Assembly: GCA_005882215.1 (NCBI GenBank)
Contig: VBCK01000117.1
Location: forward strand, 1 to 64,000
Length of the DNA stretch: 64,000 nt
Source of the DNA: Betaproteobacteria bacterium
GTDB lineage: Bacteria > Pseudomonadota > Gammaproteobacteria > Burkholderiales > Burkholderiaceae_F
Direction: 5' to 3'
A program made the position numbers and the translations under genes. Each line of letters opens with the position of its first letter. The stretch's first letter is position 1. Positions 1 through 9,162 of this stretch are shown piece by piece. Under the pieces are notes generated by a model. It had not been told where the DNA came from. It saw only the letters and a program-made list of their open reading frames with translations, and ran no database searches.

Positions 1-268
1 CGGACTCACGGCAAGCTCCGCTGTTGCGCTGGTTTGGATGCCATACCGAATTGGCAGGACGTCCACCCAGACAAAGGAAACTTTCGCCCGGCACGAAGGC
101 TGCTCCGAACGCGTAGCCGCCGGATGGCATTGGCCAGCCGACGGGATCTTCGCCCGGAAGACGCTTTTTCACACGTCGACGGCGCGCTTGATTTGTTTCG
201 CCAGCGACGCGATGATGACGCGACTGACTTTGCGGCCGCCGTCGAAATGGCGGTAACTGAGGCACCGC
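1..268. other. left edge, no recognisable gene
   Basis: Short open frames exist on both strands here but none shows a recognisable domain, a good ribosome binding site or a family-like pattern. A GAGG at about 258-261 probably belongs to the response regulator that starts at 269. The stretch could hold the end of a gene lying outside the window, but I cannot support one. Confidence 0.5.
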
Positions 269-910
269 GTGACGATTACGGTCTTACTCGTCGACGACCA
301 CCGGCTGGTGCGCGAGGCGCTGCGCGATACGCTCGCCAAAGAGCCCGACATCGAAGTGGTCGGCGAGGCCGGGGACGCCGCCGCGGCGTTCGAGGGCGCA
401 CGCAGCCTCAGGCCTGACCTGGTCGTGCTCGACATCGGCTTGCCCGATATGAACGGAATCGAGGCTGCCAGCAAGTTGAAGGGGCGCAGCGGCGTCGATT
501 CGAAGATCGTCGCGCTGTCTGCGTACGCCGATCGGCGTTTCGTGACCGAGATGCTGCGTGCCGGGGCGTCCGCTTACGTGACCAAGGCGTCCGCGGGCAC
601 CGAGCTGGTGCGCGCCATCCGGGCCGTGGCGGCCGGGCAGAACTACGTCTGCCCCGAGGTGGCCGGTACGCTGGTTTCGGCGATGCGCGACGGTCCCGAG
701 AAGGGCGAGCTGCCGCGACTCAGTCGCCGGGAACGCGAAGTGCTCCGGATGATCGCCGAGGGCACGCGCTCGCCCCTGATCGCCGAGCAATTGCAGATCT
801 CGCTGGGAACGGTTGAAGTGCATCGGCGCAACATCATGCGCAAGCTCGGCCTTCGAACGGTCGCCGAGCTGACCCGATACGCGGTGCGCGAAGGCCTGGT
901 CTTACCCTGA
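269..910 (+). CDS. NarL/LuxR-family two-component response regulator
   Basis: A 213-residue response regulator, a cytoplasmic transcription factor controlled by phosphorylation. The receiver domain (about 1-120) has the acidic pair D9/D10, phospho-acceptor D55 in VLDIGLPD, switch residue S84 and K106. The C-terminal LuxR-type helix-turn-helix (about 148-205) contains SRREREVL and GTVEVHRRNIMRKLGL. The length is normal for the NarL family. The start is GTG with GAGG seven bases upstream. No histidine kinase lies downstream, so the partner is either left of the window or unlinked. The regulated genes are unknown. It converges on the hydrolase gene at 944. Confidence 0.9.
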   Translation: MTITVLLVDDHRLVREALRDTLAKEPDIEVVGEAGDAAAAFEGARSLRPDLVVLDIGLPDMNGIEAASKLKGRSGVDSKIVALSAYADRRFVTEMLRAGASAYVTKASAGTELVRAIRAVAAGQNYVCPEVAGTLVSAMRDGPEKGELPRLSRREREVLRMIAEGTRSPLIAEQLQISLGTVEVHRRNIMRKLGLRTVAELTRYAVREGLVLP

Positions 911-943
911 ACGAGCAGTTCCCTCGTGCCGTTCGCCCGGACG

Positions 944-1969
944 TCAATCGGCCTGGCGATCCGCGCCGGACCATGCGGCCTGAACCTGCGCGATCAACTC
1001 GGCGGGGCGTCCGTCGTAGCGTGGCGAGAAGTGAAACGGCACGACCGCCCTGGCCCCGACCCGGCGCGCGATCAGGCCGGCCTGGTGCGCGGTCAGATGG
1101 TTCTTGCGCGCCGCCTGTGCGCTGTCCTGGTCCAGGAACACGCTTTCGATGAACAGCAGGTCGACGTCCGCCAGCAGTTGGGCAAGGGTCTGGACGTTGG
1201 CGTCCGTGTAGCGCAGGTCCGTTACGTAGCCGATGCGCTGGCCGGGAACGACGTCGAGAATCACGTCGCGCAGTTCGGCCACTTCCCGCGTGACGGCATG
1301 GACGCCGCTCGCGTCGCGCCACTGCACCTCGATCGGATCGGTCTGTGGCGCCCCGCTCAGAACCGCATGCTTGAGTTCGCGCAGCCACGGCCCCGTTCCC
1401 AGCCCGAGCTGCGTCAGGCGCAGCTTGTCGACCTTCAGCCGCGCCTTTTCCTCGATCAGGAAGGACAGGCACGGCACATCGTGATCGACGAAGCGGCCGC
1501 GCAGCCGGAATGTCGCTTCTTCGTGAAGTATGTCGCCGGTCGGTTCGAACGGTGCGTACCCCTCGCGTTCGAAGGCGGTACGGCTTGAAAAGCGCGCCCG
1601 CCGTCCGATACCGTCCATCCCGATCTCGCGGACGTCGAGTGCCAGCCCGATCTCGTAGCGATGTACCACATTCCAGGTGTACGCGCGCAGCTTGTGTTCG
1701 ACGCTGGCGATGAATCCCGGCCCCCCGAAGAGCTCGATCGCCGCTTTGCGTCCAAGCACGACGCGCAGCAGATGATCGAAGCCGGAAAAATGGTCCATGT
1801 GGGTGTGCGTGACGAAAACGTGCGACAGCCGCATCAGCTTGCGCGGAGGCAGCACCGTGATGTCGCCCAGGTCGAACAGCAGGGCGCGGCGTTCGTCGTG
1901 AAAATCGACGTACAGGCCGGGGTCACCGAACGCGTCGTTGACCAGGCGGGGCTCGAACAGGCGACGCAT
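944..1969 (-). CDS. metallo-beta-lactamase-fold hydrolase, RNase Z-like
   Basis: A 341-residue metal-dependent hydrolase. The zinc-binding HTHMDH motif is at 55-60. The C-terminal block HLTAHQAGLIARR followed by VPFHFSPRY resembles the end of RNase Z (tRNA 3'-processing endonuclease) proteins. This supports an RNase Z-like role, probably on tRNA or a related phosphodiester, but the rest is divergent and the substrate is not certain. It is transcribed towards the response regulator and may be cotranscribed with the DUF72 gene upstream on the same strand, 82 bp away. Confidence 0.8.
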   Translation of the reverse strand: MRRLFEPRLVNDAFGDPGLYVDFHDERRALLFDLGDITVLPPRKLMRLSHVFVTHTHMDHFSGFDHLLRVVLGRKAAIELFGGPGFIASVEHKLRAYTWNVVHRYEIGLALDVREIGMDGIGRRARFSSRTAFEREGYAPFEPTGDILHEEATFRLRGRFVDHDVPCLSFLIEEKARLKVDKLRLTQLGLGTGPWLRELKHAVLSGAPQTDPIEVQWRDASGVHAVTREVAELRDVILDVVPGQRIGYVTDLRYTDANVQTLAQLLADVDLLFIESVFLDQDSAQAARKNHLTAHQAGLIARRVGARAVVPFHFSPRYDGRPAELIAQVQAAWSGADRQAD

Positions 1970-2051
1970 GCGATTGCGATCAAAGCGTCGTATTCTTGAT
2001 CAAAATCACGGGACGCGCAGGCGGTCGCCGGGAGCATGCCGGCGCGCCCGA

Positions 2052-2795
2052 TCAAGGCCGGGCGATCAATTCGATCAGCCGCGAGGCGTTGCGCGGCGCA
2101 TGGCCCAACGCGCCGTTGTCGAAGTAGACATGCACGTCGCGTCCCTCGCGCTGCCAGCGCCGGACGCGCCTGGCCCAGCTTCGCAACTCGGATTCGCCAT
2201 AGCCCGCGGAATAGGTGGCGGCCTGCCCGTGCAATCGAACGTATACAAGATCGGCCGTCACGACATTCCACATTGGCCAGTCGGCCGCGTCGGACTGGCA
2301 CACCGCCAGCCGATGCTTCTGCAGGCACGCCGCGACCCCGTCATCGAACCACGACGGATGGCGAAACTCGATCGCGTGACGGACGCTGCGCCAGCGCTTC
2401 AGCGCGCGCACGAGGCCTTCCAGTTTCGCCAGGTTCCGATGCAGATCGTGCGGCAGCTGCCAAAGAACCACGGCCAGCTTTTCGCGCAGACCCGATGCGC
2501 GGCTGCGCTCCAGCGCGACGGCCGGCAGGGGCTCGACGAGCTTTTTGCTGTGCGTCAGATAGCGGTTGGCCTTGATTGCGAATCGGAAATCGGCCGGAGT
2601 CCCGGCGCGCCAGCGCTGAAAGGTCTCGCGCCGTTGCAGCCGGTAGAAGGTCGCGTCGACCTCGATCGCGGAGAAGCGCTGCGCGCACAGCGACAGCCAT
2701 TCCGATTGCGGCCGGCCGTGGTAGTGCGAATCGCGCCACGCATCGTAGCTCCAGCCGCTGGTGCCGATATAGGCGCGAGCTTTGGCCCCTTCCAT
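2052..2795 (-). CDS. DUF72 (YecE-like) domain protein
   Basis: A 247-residue soluble protein of the DUF72 family, a TIM-barrel-like fold of unknown biochemical function. Family hallmarks are the N-terminal YIGTSGWSYDAW, the VDATFYRLQ segment, and EFRHPSWF in the middle. The length matches the family (about 240-300). It is divergent from the UbiH-like gene at 3065. The reaction is not known; a hydrolase or endonuclease role has been suggested for the family but nothing here decides it. Confidence 0.85.
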   Translation of the reverse strand: MEGAKARAYIGTSGWSYDAWRDSHYHGRPQSEWLSLCAQRFSAIEVDATFYRLQRRETFQRWRAGTPADFRFAIKANRYLTHSKKLVEPLPAVALERSRASGLREKLAVVLWQLPHDLHRNLAKLEGLVRALKRWRSVRHAIEFRHPSWFDDGVAACLQKHRLAVCQSDAADWPMWNVVTADLVYVRLHGQAATYSAGYGESELRSWARRVRRWQREGRDVHVYFDNGALGHAPRNASRLIELIARP

Positions 2796-3043
2796 CGTGT
2801 CCCTTCGGTGCCCATCGCGCTCAAACGGCCCGAGGCCGTATCGCCGATCGTGCAGCGCAGCCGGCGCTGAGTATTGACGGATGTCATGTCCGCACGATCC
2901 TTATGGGGGTGACCGCCGCAGTAAGAAACGCGCCGACACCTCAGGCACACGGTCGCGATACGCCGCGTAGGAGAAAATGCCTGCAGGTAGGTGAAACCGG
3001 TCGTGTCGAGGTGGCGCGAGGACTCACGCCTGGGGGTCGCCCA

Positions 3044-3049
3044 TATAAT
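3044..3049 (+). promoter_or_regulatory. candidate -10 box upstream of the UbiH-like gene
   Basis: A perfect TATAAT lies 15 bases before the ATG at 3065, so the transcript would have a very short leader. I see no good -35 element at the proper distance, so this is a weak promoter call. Confidence 0.3.
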
Positions 3050-3064
3050 CCTGGGTCGCCCCGA

Positions 3065-4255
3065 ATGCCCGCACCCGTGCCTGCCCAGACCGGCTCATTC
3101 GACGTCGCCGTCGTCGGCACCGGCGTGGTCGGGCTGGCCGCAGCGCTCGGGTGCACGCAGCAGGGACTGCGGGTCGCGCTGATCGGCCCGGTGCCGCGGC
3201 TGCGGGTGCCGACTGTCGAGGCGCCGTTCGATCCGCGCATCTATGCGTTGGCCGGCGCCTCGATCCGGCTGCTCGAGGATCTGCGCGCCTGGCCGCAGGT
3301 CGATCGGGGTCGTACCCAGCCGGTTGCACGGATGCAGGTCGAGGGCGACCGCGGCGGATCGCTCAGCTTCGATGCTTATGCAGCCGCGGTCGACCGCCTG
3401 GCGACGATCGTCGAAGAGTGCGAATTGCTAAGAGCGTTGTGGATCGCGCGCGGCTTTGCATCGGCGCTGTCGCACCTGGACGATTCGTTCGAGGCGCTCG
3501 AAGTGGGCGCCGGCACGGCGCGCGTGCGACTCACCGGCGGACGCACAATCGAAAGCCGGCTGGTGCTCGGTGCCGACGGCAGGAATTCCGCCGTGCGCGC
3601 AGCCGCCGGCTTCAATGCGATCGAGACGCCCCATCGGCAAACCGCGCTGGTAGCAAACTTCGCGTGCGCCCAGGCGCATCGTGGCGTGGCCCATCAGTGG
3701 TTCACCGACGAGGGCGTGGTGGCGCTTCTGCCGCTTCCGGGGCAGCGCGTGTCCCTGGTTTGGTCGGCCCCGCAGGAACTTGCGGCCGAGCTGCTCGCGC
3801 TCGGAACCACCGAGCTGGCGGCGCGTGTGGCTGCACGCACGCAGGGGCGGCTGGGCGCTCTGACGCAGTCGGGCGAGGCGCACGGATTCGTGCTGTGCGA
3901 CCTGCAGGTCGAGCGCATCGTGGCAGAGCGGCTGGCGCTGGTGGGCGACGCGGCTCACGTGGTGCATCCGCTGGCCGGCCAGGGCCTGAATCTGGGGCTG
4001 CAGGATGTCGCCCAGCTGTTGAAGGTTCTGTCGGCGCGGGAGGCCTGGCGCGATCCGGGCGACCTGGTGCTGCTGCGGCGGCACGAACGTGCCCGCGCCG
4101 AGCCGGTCGGCCTGATGCGGTTCACCGTGAACTCGCTGGCGCGCCTGTTCGGAACCCGGGATCCGGCCATTCGCTGGCTGCGCAACCAGGGACTGAACTG
4201 GGTTCAGGCCATGCCCCTGCTGAAAAGCCTGCTGATCCGGCAAGCAGTGGGTTGA
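3065..4255 (+). CDS. FAD-dependent monooxygenase, UbiH/UbiF/COQ6 family
   Basis: A 396-residue flavoprotein hydroxylase of the ubiquinone-biosynthesis type, which adds a hydroxyl to the quinone ring precursor. The N-terminal Rossmann motif is VVGTGVVGLAAALG, a central GADGRNSAVR segment follows, and the FAD-binding GDAAHVVHPLAGQGLNLGLQD lies near residue 295. The length is typical. An open frame extends upstream to 2576, but the ATG at 3065 gives the family's normal N-terminus directly before the dinucleotide-binding strand. dsbC follows on the same strand after 98 bp, as in other betaproteobacteria. Which ring position it hydroxylates cannot be read from the sequence. Confidence 0.88.
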   Translation: MPAPVPAQTGSFDVAVVGTGVVGLAAALGCTQQGLRVALIGPVPRLRVPTVEAPFDPRIYALAGASIRLLEDLRAWPQVDRGRTQPVARMQVEGDRGGSLSFDAYAAAVDRLATIVEECELLRALWIARGFASALSHLDDSFEALEVGAGTARVRLTGGRTIESRLVLGADGRNSAVRAAAGFNAIETPHRQTALVANFACAQAHRGVAHQWFTDEGVVALLPLPGQRVSLVWSAPQELAAELLALGTTELAARVAARTQGRLGALTQSGEAHGFVLCDLQVERIVAERLALVGDAAHVVHPLAGQGLNLGLQDVAQLLKVLSAREAWRDPGDLVLLRRHERARAEPVGLMRFTVNSLARLFGTRDPAIRWLRNQGLNWVQAMPLLKSLLIRQAVG

Positions 4256-4353
4256 TGCCCCGTCGGATCGGGGGCTTGTTCGCCTGCGGCCGAACGGTCG
4301 ACCCGGTAGACTGTACTGTTGCCTCGGCCCGCGAGGCTCAAGTGGGATTAGAA

Positions 4354-5130
4354 ATGAAGGCCATCCGGATTGCCGCAATGTCGTTTCTGCTGTTGTCGGC
4401 CGGCGCCGGTTGGGCCGATGAACCGGCTGCTGCGCCTGCCGCCGCGCCCGCGGGCACGCCCAAGTCGGTCGAGGATGGGGTGCGCGAGCGGGTCGCCAAG
4501 AAGATTCCGGGCAAGGTGAACTCCGTCAAGAAATTGCCGTTCGGCATGTTCGAAGTGGTCATCGACAGCGAGATCGTGTACGTGGACGAGAACGCGGACT
4601 ACCTGCTCACGGGCCACCTGTACGACACGCGGACCCAGGAGGATCTGACCTCCAAGCGCAGCGAAGAGGTGCTGCGGGTCGATTTTTCGTCGCTGCCGCT
4701 GCAGCTCGCGTTCAAGATCGTGCGGGGCGACGGCTCGCGCCCGGTCGCGATCTTCGAGGATCCGAACTGCCCGTACTGCAAGCGCCTGGAGCACGATATC
4801 CGTACGCTGGACAACACGACGATCTACGTATTCCTGTATCCGATCCTGTCGGACGACTCGGTGAGCAAGTCGAACCAGGTGTGGTGCTCGAAGGATCCGG
4901 CCTCGGCCTGGGCCAAGCTGATGCTCGATGGGCAGCTGCCGGAGAAGGCGGCTGAAGGCTGCAAGACCCCGATCAACGATGTGCTGGCGTTGGGCCACCG
5001 TCTGAACGTGGTGGGAACGCCGACCCTGGTGTTTGCCGACGGGCGGCGCGCGCCGGGCATGATTCCGCTGGACCGGGTCGAGCAGATGATGAACTCGGCG
5101 GCCGCGCGTCCGCAGGCACAGCAGAACTGA
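4354..5130 (+). CDS. dsbC: thiol:disulfide interchange protein DsbC/DsbG-type
   Basis: A 258-residue periplasmic disulfide isomerase. A signal peptide (about 1-21, cut after AGAGWA) is followed by an Ala/Pro linker, the N-terminal DsbC dimerisation domain (about 38-100) and a thioredoxin fold with redox motif CPYC at 139-142 in EDPNCPYCKRLE. A second Cys pair (VWCSKD and EGCKTP) and the cis-Pro loop VVGTPTLVF fit DsbC proteins. It acts on misoxidised secreted proteins. The ATG start gives the signal peptide; the reading frame itself is open much further upstream. Confidence 0.92.
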   Translation: MKAIRIAAMSFLLLSAGAGWADEPAAAPAAAPAGTPKSVEDGVRERVAKKIPGKVNSVKKLPFGMFEVVIDSEIVYVDENADYLLTGHLYDTRTQEDLTSKRSEEVLRVDFSSLPLQLAFKIVRGDGSRPVAIFEDPNCPYCKRLEHDIRTLDNTTIYVFLYPILSDDSVSKSNQVWCSKDPASAWAKLMLDGQLPEKAAEGCKTPINDVLALGHRLNVVGTPTLVFADGRRAPGMIPLDRVEQMMNSAAARPQAQQN

Positions 5131-5180
5131 ATCCCGCTGCCGATCTGCGCATCGAGGCCGCGGACCCGGGTGCCGCCCCG

Positions 5181-5597
5181 GTGCGCGCGCTGATCGCGCA
5201 GCTCGACGCGTACCTGCAGGCGCTGTACCCGCCCGACAGCAACCACCTGCTTCCGGTCGATGCGCTGCGACGGGCCGACGTCGTGTTCCTGGTCGCGCGG
5301 CTGGGCGCCGACGTGGTCGCTTGCGGGGCCTTGGTCGATCAGGGTGGCCAGTACGGAGAGCTGAAGCGGATGTACGTGCGGCCCGACTGCCGCGGAGCCG
5401 GCGTGGGCCGAGCGATCCTTGCCGCGCTCATAGCGCAGGCGCGTCTGCGCGGGCTGCACGTCTTAAGGCTGGAAACCGGCATCGCACAGCCCGAAGCGCT
5501 GGCCCTGTACGAGAGGGCCGGATTCCGGCGCCGCGCCCACTTTGGCCCCTACCGCGAGGATCCGCTGAGCCTTTTCATGGAGCTGGAGCTCGGCTGA
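5181..5597 (+). CDS. GNAT-family N-acetyltransferase
   Basis: A GNAT-fold acyltransferase of about 138 residues. The acetyl-CoA-binding loop is seen in LKRMYVRPDCRGAGVGRAIL (R/Q-x-x-G-x-G/A type), followed by LRLETGIAQPEALALYERAGFRR, the usual motif B region. The substrate is unknown. The GTG at 5181 cuts off a likely first beta-strand: in frame upstream the sequence reads LRIEAADPGAAP, which looks like a normal GNAT N-terminus, but only CTG codons are available there. Translation may begin at a non-standard codon just after the dsbC stop. Confidence 0.82.
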   Translation: MRALIAQLDAYLQALYPPDSNHLLPVDALRRADVVFLVARLGADVVACGALVDQGGQYGELKRMYVRPDCRGAGVGRAILAALIAQARLRGLHVLRLETGIAQPEALALYERAGFRRRAHFGPYREDPLSLFMELELG

Positions 5598-5611
5598 AGC
5601 TCGCAACCTTA

Positions 5612-5986
5612 TCAATGCAGCGTGCGCGGGACCGACAGCAGGAATTCGGGGATCGGCACGTCGAAGGACGTGCCATCGTCGGCCACGCACTGATAACTGC
5701 CCCGCATCGATCCGAACGGTGTGGGCAGCGGGCAGCCGCTGGTGTATTCGAATGCCTCGCCCGGTGCGAGCCTGGGCTGCTCGCCGACCACACCGGGGCC
5801 GCGGACCTCCTCCACGTGCTGATTCGCGTCGGTGATGATCCAGTGGCGCGACACCAGCTGGGCCGTCGTGTCGCCGCTATTCACGATCCGGATCGTGTAG
5901 GCGAACAGATAACGCTCGTTTTCCGGGTCCGACTGCTCGGCCAGGAAGCGTGGCGAGACTGTGACCGAAAACTCGTATTTGGCCAT
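5612..5986 (-). CDS. apaG: ApaG protein
   Basis: A 124-residue ApaG/F-box-associated (DUF525) domain protein. The protein starts MAKYEFSVTVSPRFL and contains YLFAYTIRIVNSG, RHWIITDANQHVEEVRGPGVVGEQP and FEYTSGCPLPTPFGSMRGSYQC, all characteristic of ApaG. The frame is open to 6046, but that start would run into the rpe ribosome binding site, and the MAKY start gives the family length. ApaG is a small beta-sandwich protein; its molecular role in bacteria is unsettled. It is divergent from rpe. Confidence 0.9.
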   Translation of the reverse strand: MAKYEFSVTVSPRFLAEQSDPENERYLFAYTIRIVNSGDTTAQLVSRHWIITDANQHVEEVRGPGVVGEQPRLAPGEAFEYTSGCPLPTPFGSMRGSYQCVADDGTSFDVPIPEFLLSVPRTLH

Positions 5987-6044
5987 CGGTTGCGGTCGGA
6001 TGCCGTGCCAATAGAATCGCAGCGGAACGTGGAGGAGGTTGACC

Positions 6045-6755
6045 ATGGATTCTAGCTTCCGGATCGCGCCTTCGATCCTTTCCGCGGATTTTGCCCGCCT
6101 CGGAGAGCAGGTTCGCGACGTGGTCGAAGCCGGTGCCGACTGGATTCACTTCGACGTGATGGACAATCATTACGTGCCGAACCTGACGATCGGGCCGGTG
6201 GTCTGCGAGGCGATCCGGCCGCACGTGCAGGTTCCGATCGATGTGCACCTGATGGTGACGCCGGTCGATGCCCTGGTGCCGATGTTTGCGAAGGCCGGCG
6301 CCAACATCATCACGTTTCACCCGGAAGCCGTTCATCACGTGGACCGTACGCTGGCGCTGATCCGCGACCAGGGCTGCAAGGCCGGACTGGTGTTCAATCC
6401 GGCCACGCCGCTCGGATGGATGGACCACGTGATGGACAAGCTCGACCTGGTCCTGCTGATGTCCGTCAACCCGGGATTCGGCGGACAGTCCTTCATCACC
6501 GAAGCGCTGAACAAGCTGTCCGACGCGCGGGCCCGGATCGATGCCTGGGGCCAGGCCACGGGCCGCACGATCCTGCTCGAAATCGATGGCGGCGTGAAGG
6601 TCGACAACATCGGAGCGATCGCGGCGGCCGGCGCCGACACCTTTGTGGCCGGCTCGGCGATCTTCGGCTCGTCGGACTACAAGGCCACGATCGGCGCGAT
6701 GCGCAACGCGATCGCCGAATCTCGCCGCAACGCGATGCGCCGGCACAGTGTGTGA
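6045..6755 (+). CDS. rpe: ribulose-phosphate 3-epimerase
   Basis: A 236-residue TIM-barrel epimerase interconverting ribulose-5-phosphate and xylulose-5-phosphate in the pentose phosphate pathway. Metal-binding and catalytic signatures are [37 protein letters not shown] and EIDGGV near the C-terminus. The ATG at 6045 is preceded at six bases by the strong GGAGGAGG (6031-6038), favouring it over the TTG at 6039. First gene of a rpe-gph-trpE run that is conserved in betaproteobacteria. Confidence 0.95.
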   Translation: MDSSFRIAPSILSADFARLGEQVRDVVEAGADWIHFDVMDNHYVPNLTIGPVVCEAIRPHVQVPIDVHLMVTPVDALVPMFAKAGANIITFHPEAVHHVDRTLALIRDQGCKAGLVFNPATPLGWMDHVMDKLDLVLLMSVNPGFGGQSFITEALNKLSDARARIDAWGQATGRTILLEIDGGVKVDNIGAIAAAGADTFVAGSAIFGSSDYKATIGAMRNAIAESRRNAMRRHSV

Positions 6756-6784
6756 GAGCTTAGTGCGCGAGGCGATGCCGCGCG

Positions 6785-7483
6785 ATGGCTGAGCGTGATC
6801 GGCTGCTTGCCGTGCTGATCGATCTGGACGGCACGCTGATGGACACCGCGCCGGACCTGGCCGAAGCGGCCAACCGGATGCGGGCCGATTTCGGCCTGCC
6901 GGCGCTGCCGGCCGCGCGCGTCGCGCGCTACGTCGGCAAAGGCGCGGACGTGCTGGTACACCGGAGTCTGACCGACCGGATGGACGGGGAAGTGGCGCCG
7001 GAGCGCTTCGTGCCGGCGCGCGCCGCCTTCGATCGCTCCTACCACGCGGTCAACGGCCGGGCTTCGGTGGTGTTCGAGGGCGTGCCACAGGCGCTCAAAC
7101 GCATGCGCGAGCGCGGTTGGCAACTCGCCTGCGTGACGAACAAGCCGCAGCAGTTCACGTTGCCGCTGCTGCAAGGAGCCGGCCTCGCTTCGCTGCTCGA
7201 TGCGATCGTTTGCGGCGACGAGGTGCAGCACCGCAAGCCACACCCGCAGATCGTGCTGGAGGCCTGCAGCCGCCTGGGCGTGGCGCCGGCGCAGGCCGTG
7301 ATGATCGGCGATTCGGTCAACGACGTGCTGGCCGCGCGCGCGGCCGGCGTGCGGGTGGTGTTGGTGGAAAGCGGCTACAACGAGGGCGAATCGGTGTCTT
7401 CGCTCGCGGGCGAGCCGGGGGTCGATGCTATAGTGCCCGGCCTGATCGACGCGGCCCGCTGGCTGGACCAGATGACGTCCTGA
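6785..7483 (+). CDS. gph: phosphoglycolate phosphatase (HAD superfamily)
   Basis: A 232-residue HAD phosphatase that removes phosphate from 2-phosphoglycolate. Motif I is DLDGTLMDTAPDL, motif II lies in CVTNKP, motif III at HRKPHP, and motif IV in MIGDSVNDVLAARAAG. It has the family's VGKGADVLV cap segment. It lies between rpe and trpE, the usual betaproteobacterial arrangement, and is probably cotranscribed with both. Confidence 0.92.
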   Translation: MAERDRLLAVLIDLDGTLMDTAPDLAEAANRMRADFGLPALPAARVARYVGKGADVLVHRSLTDRMDGEVAPERFVPARAAFDRSYHAVNGRASVVFEGVPQALKRMRERGWQLACVTNKPQQFTLPLLQGAGLASLLDAIVCGDEVQHRKPHPQIVLEACSRLGVAPAQAVMIGDSVNDVLAARAAGVRVVLVESGYNEGESVSSLAGEPGVDAIVPGLIDAARWLDQMTS

Positions 7484-7498
7484 TCGGGTGGGCCAGCG

Positions 7499-9010
7499 AT
7501 GATGACCGAACTCGAATTCCGCGCCCTCGCCAGGGAGGGCTACAACCGGATCCCGCTGATTGCCGAAAGCTTCGCGGACCTGGACACGCCCCTCTCGCTG
7601 TACCTGAAGCTGGCGCGCAACCAGGGCCCCAGCGCCAACTCGTTCCTGCTCGAGTCGGTCGTCGGCGGCGAACGCTTCGGGCGCTATTCGTTCATCGGAC
7701 TGCCCGCCCGCACGGTGTTGCGGGCAACGATCGGTGACGGCGATGCGCGCGGCCATCGCACCGAAGTCATCACCGACGAACGGGTGGTCGAGGAAGATCG
7801 CGGCGACCCGCTGGCATTCATCGAGCGCTACGCAGCGCGCTTCAAAGTCGCGCTGCGGCCCGGATTGCCGCGCTTTTGCGGGGGCCTGGCGGGCTACTTC
7901 GGCTACGACACCGTGCGACTGATCGAGAAGACGCTGGCGCACACCAAACCCGATGACCTGGGCCTGCCCGACATCCACCTGATCCTGACCGAGGAGCTGG
8001 CGGTCATCGACAACCTGACCGGACGCGCCTACCTGATCGTGTACGCCGACGCGTCGCAGCCGGAAGGATATTCGCGCGCGCGCGAACGGCTGCGCGATCT
8101 GCGGGCCCGCCTTTCCCGGCACGTGGAGCCCCCGCACACGCGCGCCAGCGTGCGCCGGCCCGAGCACCGCGAATTTGCGCGCGACCAGTACCTGGCCGCG
8201 GTACGGCGCGCCAAGCAGTACATCGAAGCGGGTGACATTTTCCAGGTCCAGATCGGCCAGCGGATCAGCAAGCAGTTTGCCGATGCGCCGCTGTCGCTGT
8301 ACCGCGCGCTGCGGACCCTGAACCCGTCCCCCTACATGTACTACTACGACCTGGGCGATGCGTACGTGGTGGGTGCCTCGCCTGAGATCCTGGTGCGCGC
8401 CGAAACGCGCCAGAGCGAACGCGTGGTCGCGATCCGTCCGCTGGCGGGCACGCGCCCGCGCGGCGGCACGCTCGAGCAGGACGCGGCGCTGGCGGAAGAG
8501 TTGCTGGCGGACCCGAAAGAGCGCGCCGAACACCTGATGCTGATCGACCTGGCGCGCAACGACATCGGCCGGATCGCACGCACCGGCACGGTCAAGGTGA
8601 GCGAGCAGATGGTGATCGAGCGCTATTCGCACGTGATGCATCTGGTCAGCCACGTCGAGGGCACGTTGCGCCCCGGAATGGGCAATTTCGATGTGCTGCG
8701 TGCCACCTTTCCGGCCGGCACGCTGTCGGGAACGCCCAAGGTGCGCGCGATGGAGATCATCGACGAGCTGGAACCTGTGAAGCGCGGAATCTACGGCGGC
8801 GCGGTCGGCTACCTGAGCTTCGCCGGCGACATGGACCTGGCGATCGCGATCCGCACCGGCATCGTCAAGGGCAACGTGTTGTACACGCAGGCCGCCGCCG
8901 GCATCGTGGCCGACTCGGTGCCCGAGTCGGAGTGGCGGGAGACCGAGGCCAAGGCGCGCGCGGTACTGCGCGCCGCCGAGCAGGTGGAGGACGGGTTCGA
9001 GTCCGAGTAG
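7499..9010 (+). CDS. trpE: anthranilate synthase component I
   Basis: A 503-residue chorismate-using enzyme that makes anthranilate with ammonia or glutamine-derived ammonia from TrpG; first step of tryptophan synthesis. The chorismate-binding domain is seen in IRPLAGTRPRGG, ADPKERAEHLMLIDLARNDIGR, TFPAGTLSGTPKVRAMEIIDELEP and YTQAAAGIVADSVPESEW. The length is usual. It starts 15 bp after the gph stop. Its normal downstream partner trpG is not adjacent: an 8.4-kb segment lies between them. Confidence 0.96.
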   Translation: MMTELEFRALAREGYNRIPLIAESFADLDTPLSLYLKLARNQGPSANSFLLESVVGGERFGRYSFIGLPARTVLRATIGDGDARGHRTEVITDERVVEEDRGDPLAFIERYAARFKVALRPGLPRFCGGLAGYFGYDTVRLIEKTLAHTKPDDLGLPDIHLILTEELAVIDNLTGRAYLIVYADASQPEGYSRARERLRDLRARLSRHVEPPHTRASVRRPEHREFARDQYLAAVRRAKQYIEAGDIFQVQIGQRISKQFADAPLSLYRALRTLNPSPYMYYYDLGDAYVVGASPEILVRAETRQSERVVAIRPLAGTRPRGGTLEQDAALAEELLADPKERAEHLMLIDLARNDIGRIARTGTVKVSEQMVIERYSHVMHLVSHVEGTLRPGMGNFDVLRATFPAGTLSGTPKVRAMEIIDELEPVKRGIYGGAVGYLSFAGDMDLAIAIRTGIVKGNVLYTQAAAGIVADSVPESEWRETEAKARAVLRAAEQVEDGFESE

Positions 9011-9162
9011 CCGGCTAAGCGGTAGCCGCAAATCCCTGTCGGGTTTGAGCGTCAAATTGCGTCTTGCCCTCGAGGCCCTCGAAGGGCGTCGGGCCGAGCT
9101 GGGCGGCGCGCCGGCGACCTGACCAGGTGCCGGAGGCGGAGCGACAGGGAAAGGGCAGGACA

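Noticed and set aside
2576-3064. Long N-terminal extension of the UbiH-like frame
   Set aside because: It is the complement of the DUF72 gene plus the divergent promoter region, with no homology-like features; the ATG at 3065 gives the family N-terminus.
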